Shown piece by piece: positions 1-12,522 of a stretch of 64,000 nt of DNA. The notes beneath the pieces are model-generated. The model saw only the letters and a program-made list of their open reading frames with translations. It did no database searches and was not told the DNA's origin. Source of the stretch: Armillaria gallica (taxonomy: Eukaryota > Basidiomycota > Agaricomycetes > Agaricales > Physalacriaceae). The stretch is taken from NCBI GenBank assembly GCA_037576215.1, contig JBANDB010000017.1, positions 1,178,001-1,242,000 of the forward strand. Reading direction: 5' to 3'. The position numbers and the translations under genes were made by a program. Each line of letters begins with the position of its first letter. The first letter of the stretch is position 1.

Positions 1-155
1 GATTTATCAGATCCAGCGGGTTGATCAATGATACTATTTCTAAGTACATGGCACACTGCTATAATACAAGGTCCAAGGTAATGTTCGTCTGCGCAACGAG
101 AGTGAAAAGCGCAACATCCAGCTTCTAGAACCCTTGTTGACCTGCTAATGTCAAC

Positions 156-735
156 TCAAAAACCCAAGCTTCCCCGTCGGACAGCGACAGAATCCCTCCT
201 CCTCCCTGCGATCGATATCTGAATGAGTGATGAGCAGACTTTTTCTTGGGAGCTAGCATGACGAAACGCACCCTCAACCTGATATTCAACAGGTCGACTC
301 TGAATCGCAGTGTGCACACATCCTCCCAAATTTGCTTCGCCCTGGAGAGAAATGGCAGCCAGGAACGAGGATCGGCGTACGAGAACTGATGTCTGGCATT
401 GATCCATTGCACTTCCAGGTCGCACATCTTTTCTTCCAAGCTAGTGACAGTCAGAAAATGGTCTATGAAAGGTCTAAATCGAAGCCGGCTTACTTTACAA
501 GTTGGACGACGAAGCCTTCTGGTAGAGACAAAGCCCTATTCTGTTCATTGAACAGTCTGTGAGTCTCCTCGATGCTCTTCTTGATTTCTCTGAGCGCCCA
601 TGCAAATGGCATCTGAGAAGGGACGGCGAAGCGAAATAAAAAGAAGACCGCGGCGATAATGGTCAAGGGACCAGAAAGAGTGAATTGGAACAATGAGAGA
701 GCTAGTTCAATGTCACTTAGTTTGAGGCTGATCAT
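156..735 (-). CDS. small hypothetical membrane protein, 3 exons
   Basis: Product of 157 residues, family not recognised. Three exons join cleanly: 735-494, 440-272 and 218-156, separated by two 53-bp introns (donor GTAAGC with acceptor CTAG, then donor GTGCGT with acceptor CAG). Residues about 11-38 form one strongly hydrophobic stretch (ending AAVFFLFRFAV), consistent with a single membrane span near the N-terminus. The rest is charged and rich in Arg/Glu, with an arginine-rich tail. The ATG at 735 is the only upstream in-frame start. The frames switch exactly at consensus splice sites, which argues for a real gene; there is no functional clue. Confidence 0.55.
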
Positions 736-1517
736 TCACCGCTCATGCAAGGGGACCTGGGAGGAGAAGGAAATACGGACCAGGCCGCCTCCATTATATA
801 CACATGCGCAAGCCTGTCAAAAAAAAAAAATACCGTCGGTATACTCTGAAGCGACTGTTGTACTGCCCTCAAACAAGATCCTTGATCTGCGAATACATTC
901 GTCATCCTGAGCTAGCCTGAGTAACAAGGATCTGCAAGCGCCTGATCGTTTTGGGCGCACAAGAAATCATTTGCGGTGCCATAGGCGCTCGGAGAATAGA
1001 TCAACAGCCCTACTAGTACAGTGTACGGCAAAAAACAGGACTTTATGCCACAAAGAGCAACGTACCCGGATGCCGGTAAGATCATTGCAGATATCAATTC
1101 CGAGAGGCGCAGAAGTTAATCCTTTTGCCGTAGTGCTATGTTCAATGCTCATGGGGTCAGGATGTAGAAGCAAGTTGTTTCAAGAAGCCATCAATTGCGA
1201 CTGCCGTATCCTAGTCGTATCCACAGAAAATCCACAGTCCCGAGTCCGACCGACGAGGACCGGCGGCAACAGTGAACAGTGACTACTTAGTACTGTTGGC
1301 ACCAGTGTACAAGAGTATACTTAGTTCGAGACGGATATATCAGTTGACTATGAGTACAGTGGTATCGCGGTGTGCAGTTCCAGTCATCGACATTGTAGAT
1401 CCTGCCGTTCGTTCTCAGTGCAAGCCGTTGTGAAACTTTCAAATTATTTCGGCCATTTGATTGATAGCCACTCACACGTGCTTACCCCGCCACATCGGAC
1501 CCTTGTCTTCGCCCGTC
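736..1517. other. intergenic, divergent promoter region
   Basis: Lies between a minus-strand and a plus-strand gene, so it probably holds both promoters. A TATATA stretch near 795 and an A-tract near 820 are visible. Short open frames here (for example 971-1282) have no gene-like composition or splice continuity. Confidence 0.5.
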
Positions 1518-2748
1518 ATGACTACCTCTCCCGACCGTTCGCCCCCCGCGTCAGTATCGGACTTTGTCGACATTAGCGGCTCAGAAAACGGGTCGGATGT
1601 CGTGTCTTCCACCGTTGTCGAGGGAACAGCCTCGCCGGGTATGACTATAATCGTGGACGACTACGAGCACAGCGCCATAGGAAAAGCAGAAGGAGAGCCA
1701 AGCGAAACACTTGAGGACGATACCAGATCACTCAAGAGTTCGTCGCCCTCTGTTTGTGATAGCGACATTACTGTCACCCCCCAGGATGTTGCAGGCTCAT
1801 CCGCGCGTCTCGATCCCAGCAACTCCCACAGTTCAAGGAGGAAGAAAAATGCACGGAAGGGCATCAAGCTGTCTTTGTATGAAGAGGAAGGGGTATCATT
1901 TGCCTCGGACGTTATGGTATTCGGTGGAAAGAACGAGGCAAAACGACGTCAGTCCGTGATTTCTTCCGTATTTCTGTCTTCTCATCCTTTACTTTCCAAG
2001 GTGTCGTATTTCCTGCCGAGATGGTCGACATGTCGTTGAATAAATCCGTCGACGGGGGCTTCTCCTTTCAAAAGACGTTTGGTGAGGGAGACTTCATCGC
2101 CGCTGGACATCTTCAAGTTTCCAGCCAGAAGCCCGTGAAGAGTGCTAAGGACAATGCCTATGTACGTCCTATCTCCATCTATTTCTGCCCCTCGCAATTG
2201 AAAATTCTCTAGATATTTTATGTTATTGAAGGTGTTGTTAATGTCAGAATACACCAGACATACCATACCGTGGGCGCTGGCGGGATGTTTATGGTGCCTC
2301 GAGGTAAGCTACCTCACTTCGCTGTATCGAGCAAATATGACTCATCATATTAGGAAACACATACTCCATCGAAAACGTATCCGATAAACCGTCCAAGCTA
2401 GTCTTCACCCAGGCGCGTGAGTCGGCCGTAGCATCTGACGGCGAGGATCCAATGAGGCTAGACCGTAAATCTCGCCTCCCGCATGAATTGACCACATCCA
2501 AGGTTTTTATATTGCTGGGGTGGCTCTTTGAGCGTTTCTTGAAACGGTTTGCGGTCTATCGGAAGCTGTTGCTGATATGGTCGAAGCGAGCGCGCTTTAT
2601 GTTCCACCAACATATGCATGGTGGGAGAGCCTATGCGCTCTTCTTCGTCCTCGGGCTTTTGCTGCGGAGCATGCCTTTCCCTGGCAAGTCGAGTTTGACC
2701 CCACCACGCGTTAACATCCAGTTCATACGCGACTCATCACGTTCATAG
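1518..2748 (+). CDS. Mif2/CENP-C-like cupin-domain protein
   Basis: Mif2/CENP-C family proteins bind centromeric nucleosomes; their C-terminal cupin domain dimerises. After an intron (donor GTCAGT near 1949, acceptor CCAAG near 2000) the reading is R-V-V-F-P-A-E-M-V-D, then FSFQKTFGEGDFIAAG, then (introns near 2161-2212 and 2304-2353) FYVIEGVVNVRIH, GGMFMVPRGNTYSIENVSD and KLVFTQA. This is the typical Mif2 cupin order. The N-terminal part, about 145 residues from the ATG at 1518, is acidic and serine-rich, with a basic patch SSRRKKNARKG. I do not find the Arg-rich CENP-C signature that normally precedes the cupin. The 3' end is uncertain: a strong GTGAGT donor follows TQA, and either the frame reads on to 2748 or a splice to about 2526 ends at 2714. 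Confidence 0.72.
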
Positions 2749-3883
2749 TAATACGCACTCTAGGTAGAGGATTATGCTGTATTCATGACCACTATTTAGC
2801 CCTTAGACTGACTGTATTTTTGTACTATACCTGTATTTACCAAATTTCTGATCTTTTAAGAAAACATATCACTTTCGCATTAGTACTTGTAGGAAATTTT
2901 GTTTGGCGCCTTTGGTTTCCGGGCAGTAGTTACACAAGCCCCATGCACGGGATATGGCGTTATTTTGAACCGAGTTCCACGGCCAGGCCCAAGTTCCACG
3001 CCGCTGCTGAGCGTATTCATCTGTATCGCACTGGCCACTCACTCCATACCCCTCTGAATGTATAATTGTCCTTTTTATTTACCATCTGAGACGACACTGG
3101 TGATGACTGAGGTTTATTTTTGGGAAATGCCCAACACAAACATCGTGGAAATAGCAGCGTAACACTTTTGCGTCAAAATGTTTTTCATCGGTGATGGACT
3201 GATGGTCATTAATCATTATTCAGGGTGCAGGTTCCATTTTCTAAATACCCTTTGGCGGAACGGTTTCGTCGAAGAAGGGTGCTGTTTGAAGAGAATGATA
3301 CCGGACAGAAAAAAAAGAACTCTTAAAGGAGAATTCTGTTATTCCATGTGAGTGTCTGTGTGAATTTGTTGTTCGTGCTAACGGAAAGGAGCCGTGATTT
3401 GGGCGAGTTCCCGTCAATGTTCGTTATCCTAGGTGTATGTTATCGACATGACTCAAGTCTCATCAAGTCAGATTTTGATCCCCGGACTGCCTTTCGAGTT
3501 AACAGAGAAGCACAGCGCTGGATATCATATCATTTGTTTGAATATCGTTACAATACTTAAGATTCAGAGATCACCGATGGACTGTAAAAGGAACTCGAGA
3601 GCTGAACGCTGATATACCAAGCATGAGGTATTTGCAAAGGTCTGTCAGAAAAACAAGCGAAACAGTGCACGGTTGAGTTCTGTCGAGGCTGAGAGAAAAC
3701 TGCGCTCGATCCCCGGCTCACCGGTCATTTTCAATGGGATGGCCCTTCACCGTGTTCGAAGTCATCTTCAGTAGAGGAAAATGTAATTATTGTGGAAGGC
3801 ATACTCGTTGTCCTGAACTCCGGCAGGGCAGGCAGTACTCCAAATAACGATAGTCGGAACGTGAACAAACCATAAGGTAGACT
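2749..3883. other. intergenic, no supported gene
   Basis: Convergent or tail-to-tail spacer of 1.1 kb. AT-richer than its neighbours. The open frames at 2820-3065 and 3348-3560 lack splice support and family-like composition. Nothing else was seen. Confidence 0.5.
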
Positions 3884-6453
3884 CTAATACCCTCGTCGTA
3901 GCCTGTCATTCTCCTCTCGCAGCCTTTGATTCTCCTCTCTCAAATCCTTCAAATCGCCCACATACTGCTCCATTATGTCCCCGAGCTCTTGTCGCCAGCC
4001 ACGCCTCATCCTCACCATCTCCAGGTGCAACCCCGTAATCTGCGCCTTTGTCTCTTTCTGATAATCAAACATGACATCCCCAACGATACTGCGGAGAAAA
4101 TCGTGCGCGGAGGTGTTGCTCCCTGGAGAGTTGGGTTTTAGTGGCGAGGGCACCCACGAAGCCGGCTGCATGGGGGTCACTCGACGAGGGGATATCTGTA
4201 TCTCCATACTAGTTTCCTTCCTCTCTTCTTCCCTCATGTCCATGAAACCAACACTGCGGCCCTTGCCTTTCCGATCCTTAGCAGGAAGTTCCTTCACTTC
4301 ACCAGCCTGGATCCAGCGCTCCACTTCGGGTGTCCCGAGACCCAATACAGCCATGCCCTTCTTCGCAGGTAAAGGTGTTACCGGGTCATCACGGATATCA
4401 GGAAGGTCTGGCGAGGGAGTGCGGCTTTGCCTGTCCGAGAGCTCGGGGGAAGTTCGTTGCTGTTGCTCGACGACTTGAGCAGGCAGAGGCGGCACGGGCG
4501 GGATCGGAGATGGATTGCGTGATGCGGAGGAACCAATGGAAGTCTTGGGTACACGGGATGAGCGAGCAGACAGACTGTCAGATCCAGTCCGTGATATCGA
4601 AGAGAGTGTTCTGGCTGGACGTGATTGTGTCGATATCGTTGATATTGACTCCGTGTTTGATAGTCGATGGGTACGTGAAGTCGATGAGATGGTGCGTGTT
4701 CGACGTGGGGGTTCGTTTTCTTTGGGTGATGTTGACGGTGGCGGTAAAGCTGTTGATGTCTTGAGAGAGGTAGAAGAGGCGGTGCGCGCTCGAGATAGAA
4801 CTCCCGCTACCTTGGAGGAAGAGATTGGCGATGTTTTAGTGACCTTCACGGGAGAGCCCGATGTTGAAGCGCTAATCATCGAGCTCTTCCTCGTCAGCTG
4901 TCTCGAAACAGAAGAAGCTTTGTCCTTCTCTTCTTTGACAGGTCTCTTGGTAGCGCCACGCATCGCACTAAGAGATTCAATCTGCACTGCGGAGACGTCA
5001 GAAAACAGCTGCGGTGCATAGTAAAGCAACTAACTTGAAATATCCTCGTTAAGACTAGTACTATTTCCATGTGGATCTCGCACTGGAGAGAACACTTTCT
5101 TCGTTGCTGAACCAGCATTGCTTTGCTTTCTTGGCGAAGAAGTAGCTGACGACTTTCGCACAGCGGAGGGCTCCCGGCGGCCGGTTGATACTGTTGCCAC
5201 TTTCTTAGGAGCAGGAGAGGACACAGCCGCAGATTTTGCGGCAGATGCAGGACGAACGCCAGCGTCGGCGACTACATCGTTAGTGGCTTTAGCCACTGAT
5301 GAATTCGTTTTAGTTTCTGGTGATCCTTTGACCTTTCTCTGTTCAACAGCTATGAGTACATTTTTAATAACACGTAAAACAGATCAGCTTACCTGCACGC
5401 AGAATGCCTCAACTCGACAACCACTCTCACTGATTGCGATGCTCTTCGGTGCTTTATCCAGAGCCCGCAAGTCCAAGATAAGGAACTTTCCCGTTTCTGT
5501 CCCGACATAGATGGAGGCTCCTTCGGGGGAAAATGAGATGGATGTCAAGGGAACTTTGAGATTGAGAGTTCGGAAAAGACTAGAGTCTGGGTTAGATCAA
5601 CACCGTTAAGAGTAACAACTTGAACGCACCCCTTCTCTTTCTCAAGGTCCACAAGTCCAACATTGCCTCCTGATGTTGCGACCACAATCAACGTCTTACT
5701 GAATGGACTGCATGCTACAGAGACAATGTCACCTGAAGACGATGCGTTCATTGGAATTGTCTTCATAAGGCCCGAGGGTCGCGTTGTATCGAAAACAATA
5801 AGCTGCTTTCCGATACCGAGCAAAAGGCGCGCGCGAGTATGAACGTGAAAACTACACGTTCGGATTGATTGGCCTGTCAGTGGCAGTCCACGGAGCACAG
5901 TGTGCGATCCGTGAGAGAGATTATAGACGTGGGCTCCGCCGGCGGAGGTAGAAGCAAGAAGGGTACCGTCACTGGATATCGCGAGCGAAGTAATTGCCGA
6001 TTTATGCGACTTGAAAGTTTGGCCAATCTTCGGCGTTGAGCCGCATTCCAGCACATGGACCTTGTCTCCAGCACTGAATGCAACTGTACCCTTGTCCCTG
6101 ACTGAAATATGAGATATATCGGCTGTCTCTGGAGAAGTATATATGTCTTCAAGAGAGTTGGATGTGGGGTCGTATTTGTGAATGGTTCGCGATGAGGACA
6201 GGAATAGAAAAGCGTTGTCCGTTGACCAAGAGCATGCAGTTGGAGGTGAAGGAAGGCTCAAGCAAGGAGAGAAGGAGGAAGGAGATCGTTTCACTGTCGC
6301 TGCATCGAGAATAGCAAGAGAGTCGGTAACCGCAACGGCAAGCATGGTGGTCGAAGTCAAGTTCAAGTTGCCGAACAACGGCCGTGACAGTGTGACAGAC
6401 GCGTCAAACTGTTGATCACATGACCGCTTGGTCCCTCCCACCTCGTCCTCCAT
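3884..6453 (-). CDS. NEDD1/GCP-WD-like WD40 protein (gamma-tubulin recruitment)
   Basis: NEDD1 proteins recruit gamma-tubulin ring complexes to spindle poles and centrosomes. The N-terminal part is WD40-like, with strands such as SAITSLAISSDGTLLASTS, SVACSPFSKTLIVVATSGG and SISFSPEGASIYVGTETGK. A long Ser/Thr/Pro-rich linker follows, with many S-P sites suited to mitotic kinases. The C-terminus, about 100 residues, is helical and ends in a heptad-like tail (VGDLKDLREENQRLREEN), as in the NEDD1 gamma-tubulin-binding end. Introns resolve the frame changes: GTGCGT donor near 5628 to CTAG; GTAAGC near 5393 to GAACAG; and GTTAGT near 5034 to CCGCAG. The start is the ATG at 6453; a second Met lies 36 codons further in. 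Recognition rests on architecture plus the terminal helix, so the exact orthology is inferred. Confidence 0.72.
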
Positions 6454-6578
6454 CTCTCACCTGAATCCTAACAATTTAACTACGTCCCACGCCTCCCATG
6501 ACTACGAGGGCATAGAAACCCATAACCGTTGAAATATTGACAACCCAGACGACTATTTATCACGACTTTTGCATCAAA

Positions 6579-9500
6579 ATGAGACCAGTAAACGAAAACG
6601 ACGCCATTAACCTTATATTTGGTGGAGGTCTTGAAGTCGAGGAGGAATTATCTGATATCGAGGAAGAAATTGAAGAGCTCGATGCGACGCAGAGAAAGAA
6701 GAAATCGGAGCGACCGTCAACTTATGTGCGGGTAATGGAGGGTACGTGCACTGGCAACTTTATCGGAACCCGGCTGATATTCCTTTGCAGATATGATCAA
6801 CGAAGTGGATAGCTACGAAAGTCACCTCTTGAGTGAAGATGAATGGTGTTTAATCAGACTTTTTGGGAAGGAAATGAAGTGTATGTCATTCGTCTGCCAT
6901 TCTCCTTTACCCAATTTTGAACGGCCTCATCATAGATCATGCCAGATATCTTCTTGCGCGGCTTCTGTGTCGTAAACAGAACAGGTGGCACTCCTTCAAT
7001 GCACTGCATCGCTATACATCAGAGATCGGTGAAGACGGCATTCGTCAAGCTATCACCGACCTTGCGGCTGCACTGGAGCCTACAGATGAGGCTGAAGTCA
7101 AAGTCGAAGAACCAGAAATCATAGACTTGACTTTTGACGAAGAGGAGGAAGAGGACCGTAAACCTGTGGCTGGGCCCTCTCGACTGGCCACGCCTCCTCG
7201 GACACAAAGCAAGGATGCCGCGTTTGAAGCCGTGATGGAGAACCTTGATCTTAGCTATTTTTGCAAGGACGAATCGACTATGACACTTCGTGAAATCCTC
7301 GAAACGCTCCCCGCTGATCAAGTTAGAGCACTTGCGAAGGAAGCTAGAGTCTCCCCGAAAGGTACCAAGGTGAGTGTAGATGCTGATCTCATACATCATC
7401 GTAACTGACCCAGCAACTTAGAAGGAGAACTTTGTAAACGCCCTCATGAAATACTCTTCTACCCAGGCTTCCCTTCCCTTTCAGTCTCCCAAGAAGATTA
7501 AGTCTAGGCAGGCTGAACGATACGATGATGGCTACAGGCAGACTGTTTTATGTTTTGCCGTACCATGCAAGGAAACGCAAGAGCAAAGGCTGAAGGAAAT
7601 GGCACTGAATAGACTGGGTATATGGCACTCTCCTCTTCGTTTGCTCCTTGACTTACGTCCCATCCAGGCAAATGCATCCGACTCAACTATGATTTCTTTC
7701 GACTCGTTCGGCGATTTAGTATTATCTTTTATCGATCGTGAGCTGCCTCTTCATTTTCCCAGAGCCTCTGGACTAATAAGTTTATCTAGTATGCATCTGC
7801 CTGCTGATATATTCCTGCCTTCACTCCTTAGCGAGTTCAAGAAGCGCATCTATCCTAAATATAATGCCACTCGCACTGGACAGATATGGGACTCTCGTGA
7901 GGCTTTCTTGCAGTACGAAGAAGCCTTACACTTTGAGGCGGAGCTAGAGGCAATACTCGAAAGTGAAGAGAAGGTGTTACGGGCGTCAAAGACGCCTAAA
8001 CGTGGAACGGCGACCCCGGGGAAGATACCACGTCCCGTTAAAGCTGATGATGACGAGGCCATGGACGATGTGGACGACGAAGATTGGTTAAGTCCTCAAC
8101 AGATGGTAGCCAAGGCTGTGAGAGAAAAGGTGATGAACACTATTCTTCCACGCTGGCGGCTTTGCGTTGCTGTCAAACGGGCGGTCAAAACAGAGGCTCA
8201 TGGTGAGGATGCAAGGCCTGGACTAGACCGCTTTGAGCCAGGTAAAGTGATATTGTGTGTTAATGACTCGCTTCGGCTTATCAGCGGGACTAGGGTACAT
8301 CTACACTCGAATGGTAGAGAAGTATGCTCGAGCACTTGGCCAATTGAGGGAGTACGAGGTTGAGGTTGAAACACTCGACGAGTTGCTCGGTCAACGGTTC
8401 TGGCGTCGAGGAAAGCGTGGATCGTGGTATGATAGGCGGGCGTTGGTTGAGATCACGTATCTTTCCAAGGTGGAGGGTAAGAAGTCCAAGAGTAGGCCCA
8501 AGCTAAAGACGGCAATGGAGCATTTGAAAGATGCGCTGCGGGACGAGGACACGCATCTCAGTGAGCCTATTCCTGGTCCTCATCTGAGTAAACATGGCTG
8601 ACCATGACCTCGATAGTCTGTCGTCCAGGTCTCTTCAGACGATTGCAGAAAGTAGAGAAGGCGCTGAGGGTCCCTGAAGAGCAAAGATCACAGTGCGAAG
8701 GGGAACTTAAGAAGCCCGAAGAGGTCAAAGTGCATGCTGAGCGCATCAAACGCAGCAGCATCAGCCTCCAGCTTGACCAATTTGGCCGGCCGAAGGGGAA
8801 GGAGAATGGTGCACCTGGTTCCTCCAAGACTAAAGACGGCGGCAAGATCCCCTCTTGGACCGGGAAGTCTCTATGGCGAGGGGAGCGGAATGAGGAAGTC
8901 AACGTTGAAACCCGAACACTCCAAGCCTACGCAGAACAGGGCTATAAAGGGTGTGTATTCTTGACTTGGAGGACTTCTCAACACGACTGAAGTCCTGACT
9001 AGGTTCCACTCCGAGACCAGGATACTGACGACAATTTTCGGCCTGCTGTTTTGGGATATCATCTTTGCGGACGTTCCGGGCGCCTTTGAAACCAAGTTTC
9101 AAACTGCGCCATTGGATATCGCGGAGGATTCGTTCTATTACGCTCGCAAGGAGCTGATACAAGCCCGATTGAGAGAAATCGAGGACGGAAAAGCAGCAGA
9201 GATTATGGAGCGCCACGATCGTACCTACAGGCCGAGCAAGACTTGGTGTGTCGGAGTGAAATGGGAATACCCCAAGGAAGATCTCCTGGAAATTGTTCAG
9301 GTACATTTCTGAAGTTGGTGATGCGAATACCTCGCTGACCTGCTTCGACTTCTTAGTGTTTCAAGGGCGAGTCCCTTGCTACAATCTGTCATCTCTTCTG
9401 CGAGGATTACGCCGGAAGAAGCAGTGGCGCGCCAGATCTCATCGTTTGGAAACCCGAAGATCGCGAATGTAAATTTGTCGAGGTCAAAGGTCCTGGTGAC

Positions 9501-9928
9501 CGACTTCAGGAGAACCAGAAGGTATTATTGGTTGCGAGTCCGATGTGCCCGTTGCTGACTGCTGTCCGTAGCTATGGTGCGACGCGCTCCAGCGCGCTGG
9601 AGTTGAGGTCCAGCTGTGTCATGTCGTGGACGTGTATGGCAAAGCCAAGCGCATTAACAAGAAACGCAAGAAGCTGGAGGAAGAATCACTCTCTGGACCT
9701 GAAGATGACGAAGATGAGAATATTGATGAAGAGGCCGAATATCAGCCGCCGCCGCCGCCGCCGCAGAAGCATCCTGATGCGGAGGAGGAAGAACACTATC
9801 CCTTGGCGATGTCGCAGCCCAGAACGACTCCGACGAAATGGCCGACTACGAAAGTTGAGGTGGTCATCACCTCTCCAAGTCCGATGAAGAAAAGACGGAA
9901 ATTAGATGTTGTTTCGGCGGGGTCTTGA
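6579..9928 (+). CDS. FAN1: FAN1-type structure-specific nuclease (VRR-NUC)
   Basis: Fanconi-associated nuclease 1 cuts 5' flaps and unhooks interstrand crosslinks in the nucleus. About 10 exons read through in family order. First comes an acidic N-terminus, then KYHARYLLARLLCRKQNRW, the SAP-like region, KCIRLNYDFFRLVRRF, and GLGYIYTRMVEKYARAL with the TPR-like part. The C-terminal VRR-NUC domain follows, with GAPDLIVW and FVEVKGPGDRLQ; Asp of PDL and the E-x-K of EVKGP are the catalytic set. Introns are short, for example 6741-6790 and 8947-9000. The tail is basic and disordered, with a (CCG)n-coded proline run at 9745-9764 and a KKRRKLD nuclear-signal-like motif. The start is the ATG at 6579. 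All catalytic residues are present, so it is probably functional. Convergent with the downstream HET gene. Confidence 0.9.
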
Positions 9929-10464
9929 TACTTGACGCCGAGTAATTGTACGTGTAATTTTCTTTTTCCGTCTCCATATGATGACGATCCAATCCAAAGT
10001 TAAGTATTTATGTAAAGTATGCGGCCATGGTGCGCGCTTAGTGGTATCGCGGACAGGTTCCGAACATACCATGCCGCTTTGAAAGGTCCAATCTAACCCC
10101 TAGTTATTACAATTATGAGTAGCAGAATACAGAATCTTTGGCATCGCTTTCTTATGTTGTTCAAGAAATCCTCGGCAGCGGCATTATTCTATCAAATGTT
10201 TCGCTCGTGAGTGTAGTATGTATGCCGAGTGTGATATTTGGCCTCCACGAAATGTGTTTCCCTCTATCCTTCACGTCCTCACTGTTTGCCCTTCTCTAAA
10301 CCCACTATATTCAAACGCACGCCAAAGGAACACCCCCTTGCAAACATGTAGATGGTAATATAGTATTTGGTCGGCTTCTAAATAGAGAGGGGAAAGAAGT
10401 GGAAGGAGTATAATCGGAGACAGACGATGGTGAAAGATCTCATTAGGGGCAATGAGCTGCCGGG
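9929..10464. other. intergenic spacer FAN1 / HET-A (convergent)
   Basis: Convergent 3' regions, so probably untranslated tails and terminators. Largely the same as 13417-13929 of copy B, with small indels (for example, copy A has extra bases around 10300-10340). No gene seen. Confidence 0.6.
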
Positions 10465-12522
10465 CTAAATGATCTCAACGCGTTGGGGCGTGAAGCTCAG
10501 CCATGCTTTGACTTCTGGCTTGTCCTGCATTCGAGCGCTTCGGAAATAACCAATGCGACGGTATGTGGGGATAGCGTTCTGTTCTGCACTTGTATTCGGG
10601 TCACTCCGAGTCGCTGGAACTAGAACAAGGCCTTGCAATGTATAGCCAGTGTCTTTCATAAGCGCGAGTTGAACCTCGCAGGTTTTCCATGACTTCGTTT
10701 CTAGGGTATCAGGTATTATCTCACCTATCTTGTCTTCTTCAGAGGGTACCCACAATGTCCCTGGGTGACCGGTTGGAATATCCGCTACGTTGGATAACGC
10801 GCCCAACTTTGGATCCCACAAAGCAGAGTGAAGAATTATGTCAAGAACCAGAGATCCTCCTGTGACGCTGCCGTAGGGATTACCTGGGTGGGCCGGCACT
10901 ACATTACACTCAATAGTGTCGCAGTTGAATATGATGCCTTCGTTGACATCGTCGAGATAGTTTGTGCTGACCTGTCCATTGGTAGAAGCCCAGCTCCACG
11001 AGGGAGCAAGGTTAAGGGCTGGTCTGTCGCGACACTGGGAACCACCGTTATTGTTCCACAGTAAGCATCCAGGAAGCTGGTGCTCCCACAGACCTGCAAT
11101 GTACTTGCTGTTCGGCCATACATGCTCAAACTGCTCAACAATACCTGCCAGGGCGTTGAGCCGGTCTCTCGCCCACGTGACGGTACGTCTGGTATAAGCT
11201 GTTACGGTTATATCCCAGATCGAGTCAGTGTCCTTTGGCAGGTTGTAACCCGGGGGGATCTTGGAGAGGAAGATATGGTAAGGCAGATAAGGGATGCCGT
11301 TATCTGGAATGACAAAGTTGGGGGCGCCATTCACGTTGACGTGCATAGTCTGGCACTCGTACTGCAGTGTATGTGAGCTATAGATCAATCTGCGCGGTGA
11401 AAGCATGTGTTCTTCGAGGCACCACGCTCGTTCGTCGATAGGGTTTGCGGGAGCATACTCGCGCAGTCGCAGTTGCATCGTCCCTAAGACACCCTCTGGA
11501 CAGCGAAATGGAAGTATGGTAGCTGGGGGTTCTGGAGGGAGGCGTTCATGTAAAAATCCATCGTAGACGGTGTCTGCAGATGCCGCAACAATGGTCAGGT
11601 AAGCGTTATGGAATATCCGGCGAATCTGCTTGATTTCTCGTGCTTTATCATCTTTTGAATCCTGCATGATGCAGAACGCGTCCACCCACAAATAACGCAA
11701 TCCCAGAGTTCGAGTAACCCTGAGGGCATCCATGATGGTTGTCGGGATATATTCCAAAGGGATACCTTCGATGTACGAGTTCAAATTTTGTCCCGTCGTA
11801 CAGTGTGGTTGCTCCTTGCAACCCCACACGTAGCTAAGTGCGACATATTTGTCCTCAATTCCTTGTGGGCTGACGAAAATTCGAGGCGGGTTGTCTTTGC
11901 AATCTATCACTCGAGTTGGTAAGGGGGTACAGTGGGGTGAAGGGCAGAATTTATGGCGCAAGCATCTGTCGATACACCGTTTGATCAAATCGTATGCCGT
12001 GGATGAATTAACGTCCAAGAGGATCTCGCGCTGCGGGATACATCTGGTCGCTGGGTCACCTTATGGGTCATAAGAATGTGGTCCTAAGCTGGAATACATC
12101 TTATTTGACATACCTTCTGCAGTATGGACACGAAACCTATAATCCGGTCTATCGTCTATTGCAAGACAAAGCTCTGTGGTCGGATCCACGTTGACGGATG
12201 GGCCGTATGGGGCAGCATCCCCACTACCCTCATCTGCAATATTCAATCTTTGGCTAAATCGAATCCTTAGCTGAAACGTTCTACTGTTTGGAGGACGGTC
12301 CATGATCATCCGGCTGACAAGGCCACACCACCCGCACTGCATAGAGTCAATCGAGTATTGCATCTCCGCCCATGTAGGCGATGTGTATGAGAATCCAGCC
12401 GATTTTGAACGACGTGGAGCAGACTTGGCTGACCAGGCGATATGGAACGACTTGGTGGAAAAGACCGTACGCCAGCAGCTGTCGCAAACTAGTTTCTGGA
12501 TATTAGGAGGTGAACGTTCCAT
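10465..12522 (-). CDS. HET-domain protein, copy A
   Basis: HET-domain proteins trigger or modulate heterokaryon incompatibility (nonself recognition) in filamentous fungi. Two exons, 12522-12114 and 12059-10465, with a 54-bp GTATGT...AAG intron, encode 667 residues. The N-terminal region has Cys pairs (C-D-S-C-W and Q-C-G-W-C) that could bind a metal. The HET core spans about residues 205-350: YVALSYVWG, TIMDALRVTRTLGLRYLWVD, then FCIMQDSKDDKAREIKQI and AYLTIVAASA, followed by RAWCLEEHMLSPRRLI. The C-terminal half is not assigned; there are no NACHT, ankyrin or WD repeats. No frame break, so it should be functional. Which partner it senses cannot be told. Closely matched by copy B at 13930-16002. 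Confidence 0.9.

Noticed and set aside
4515..5021. 168-codon plus-strand open frame
   Set aside because: Antisense to the Ser/Arg-rich linker of the NEDD1-like gene; no splice signals or motifs of its own.
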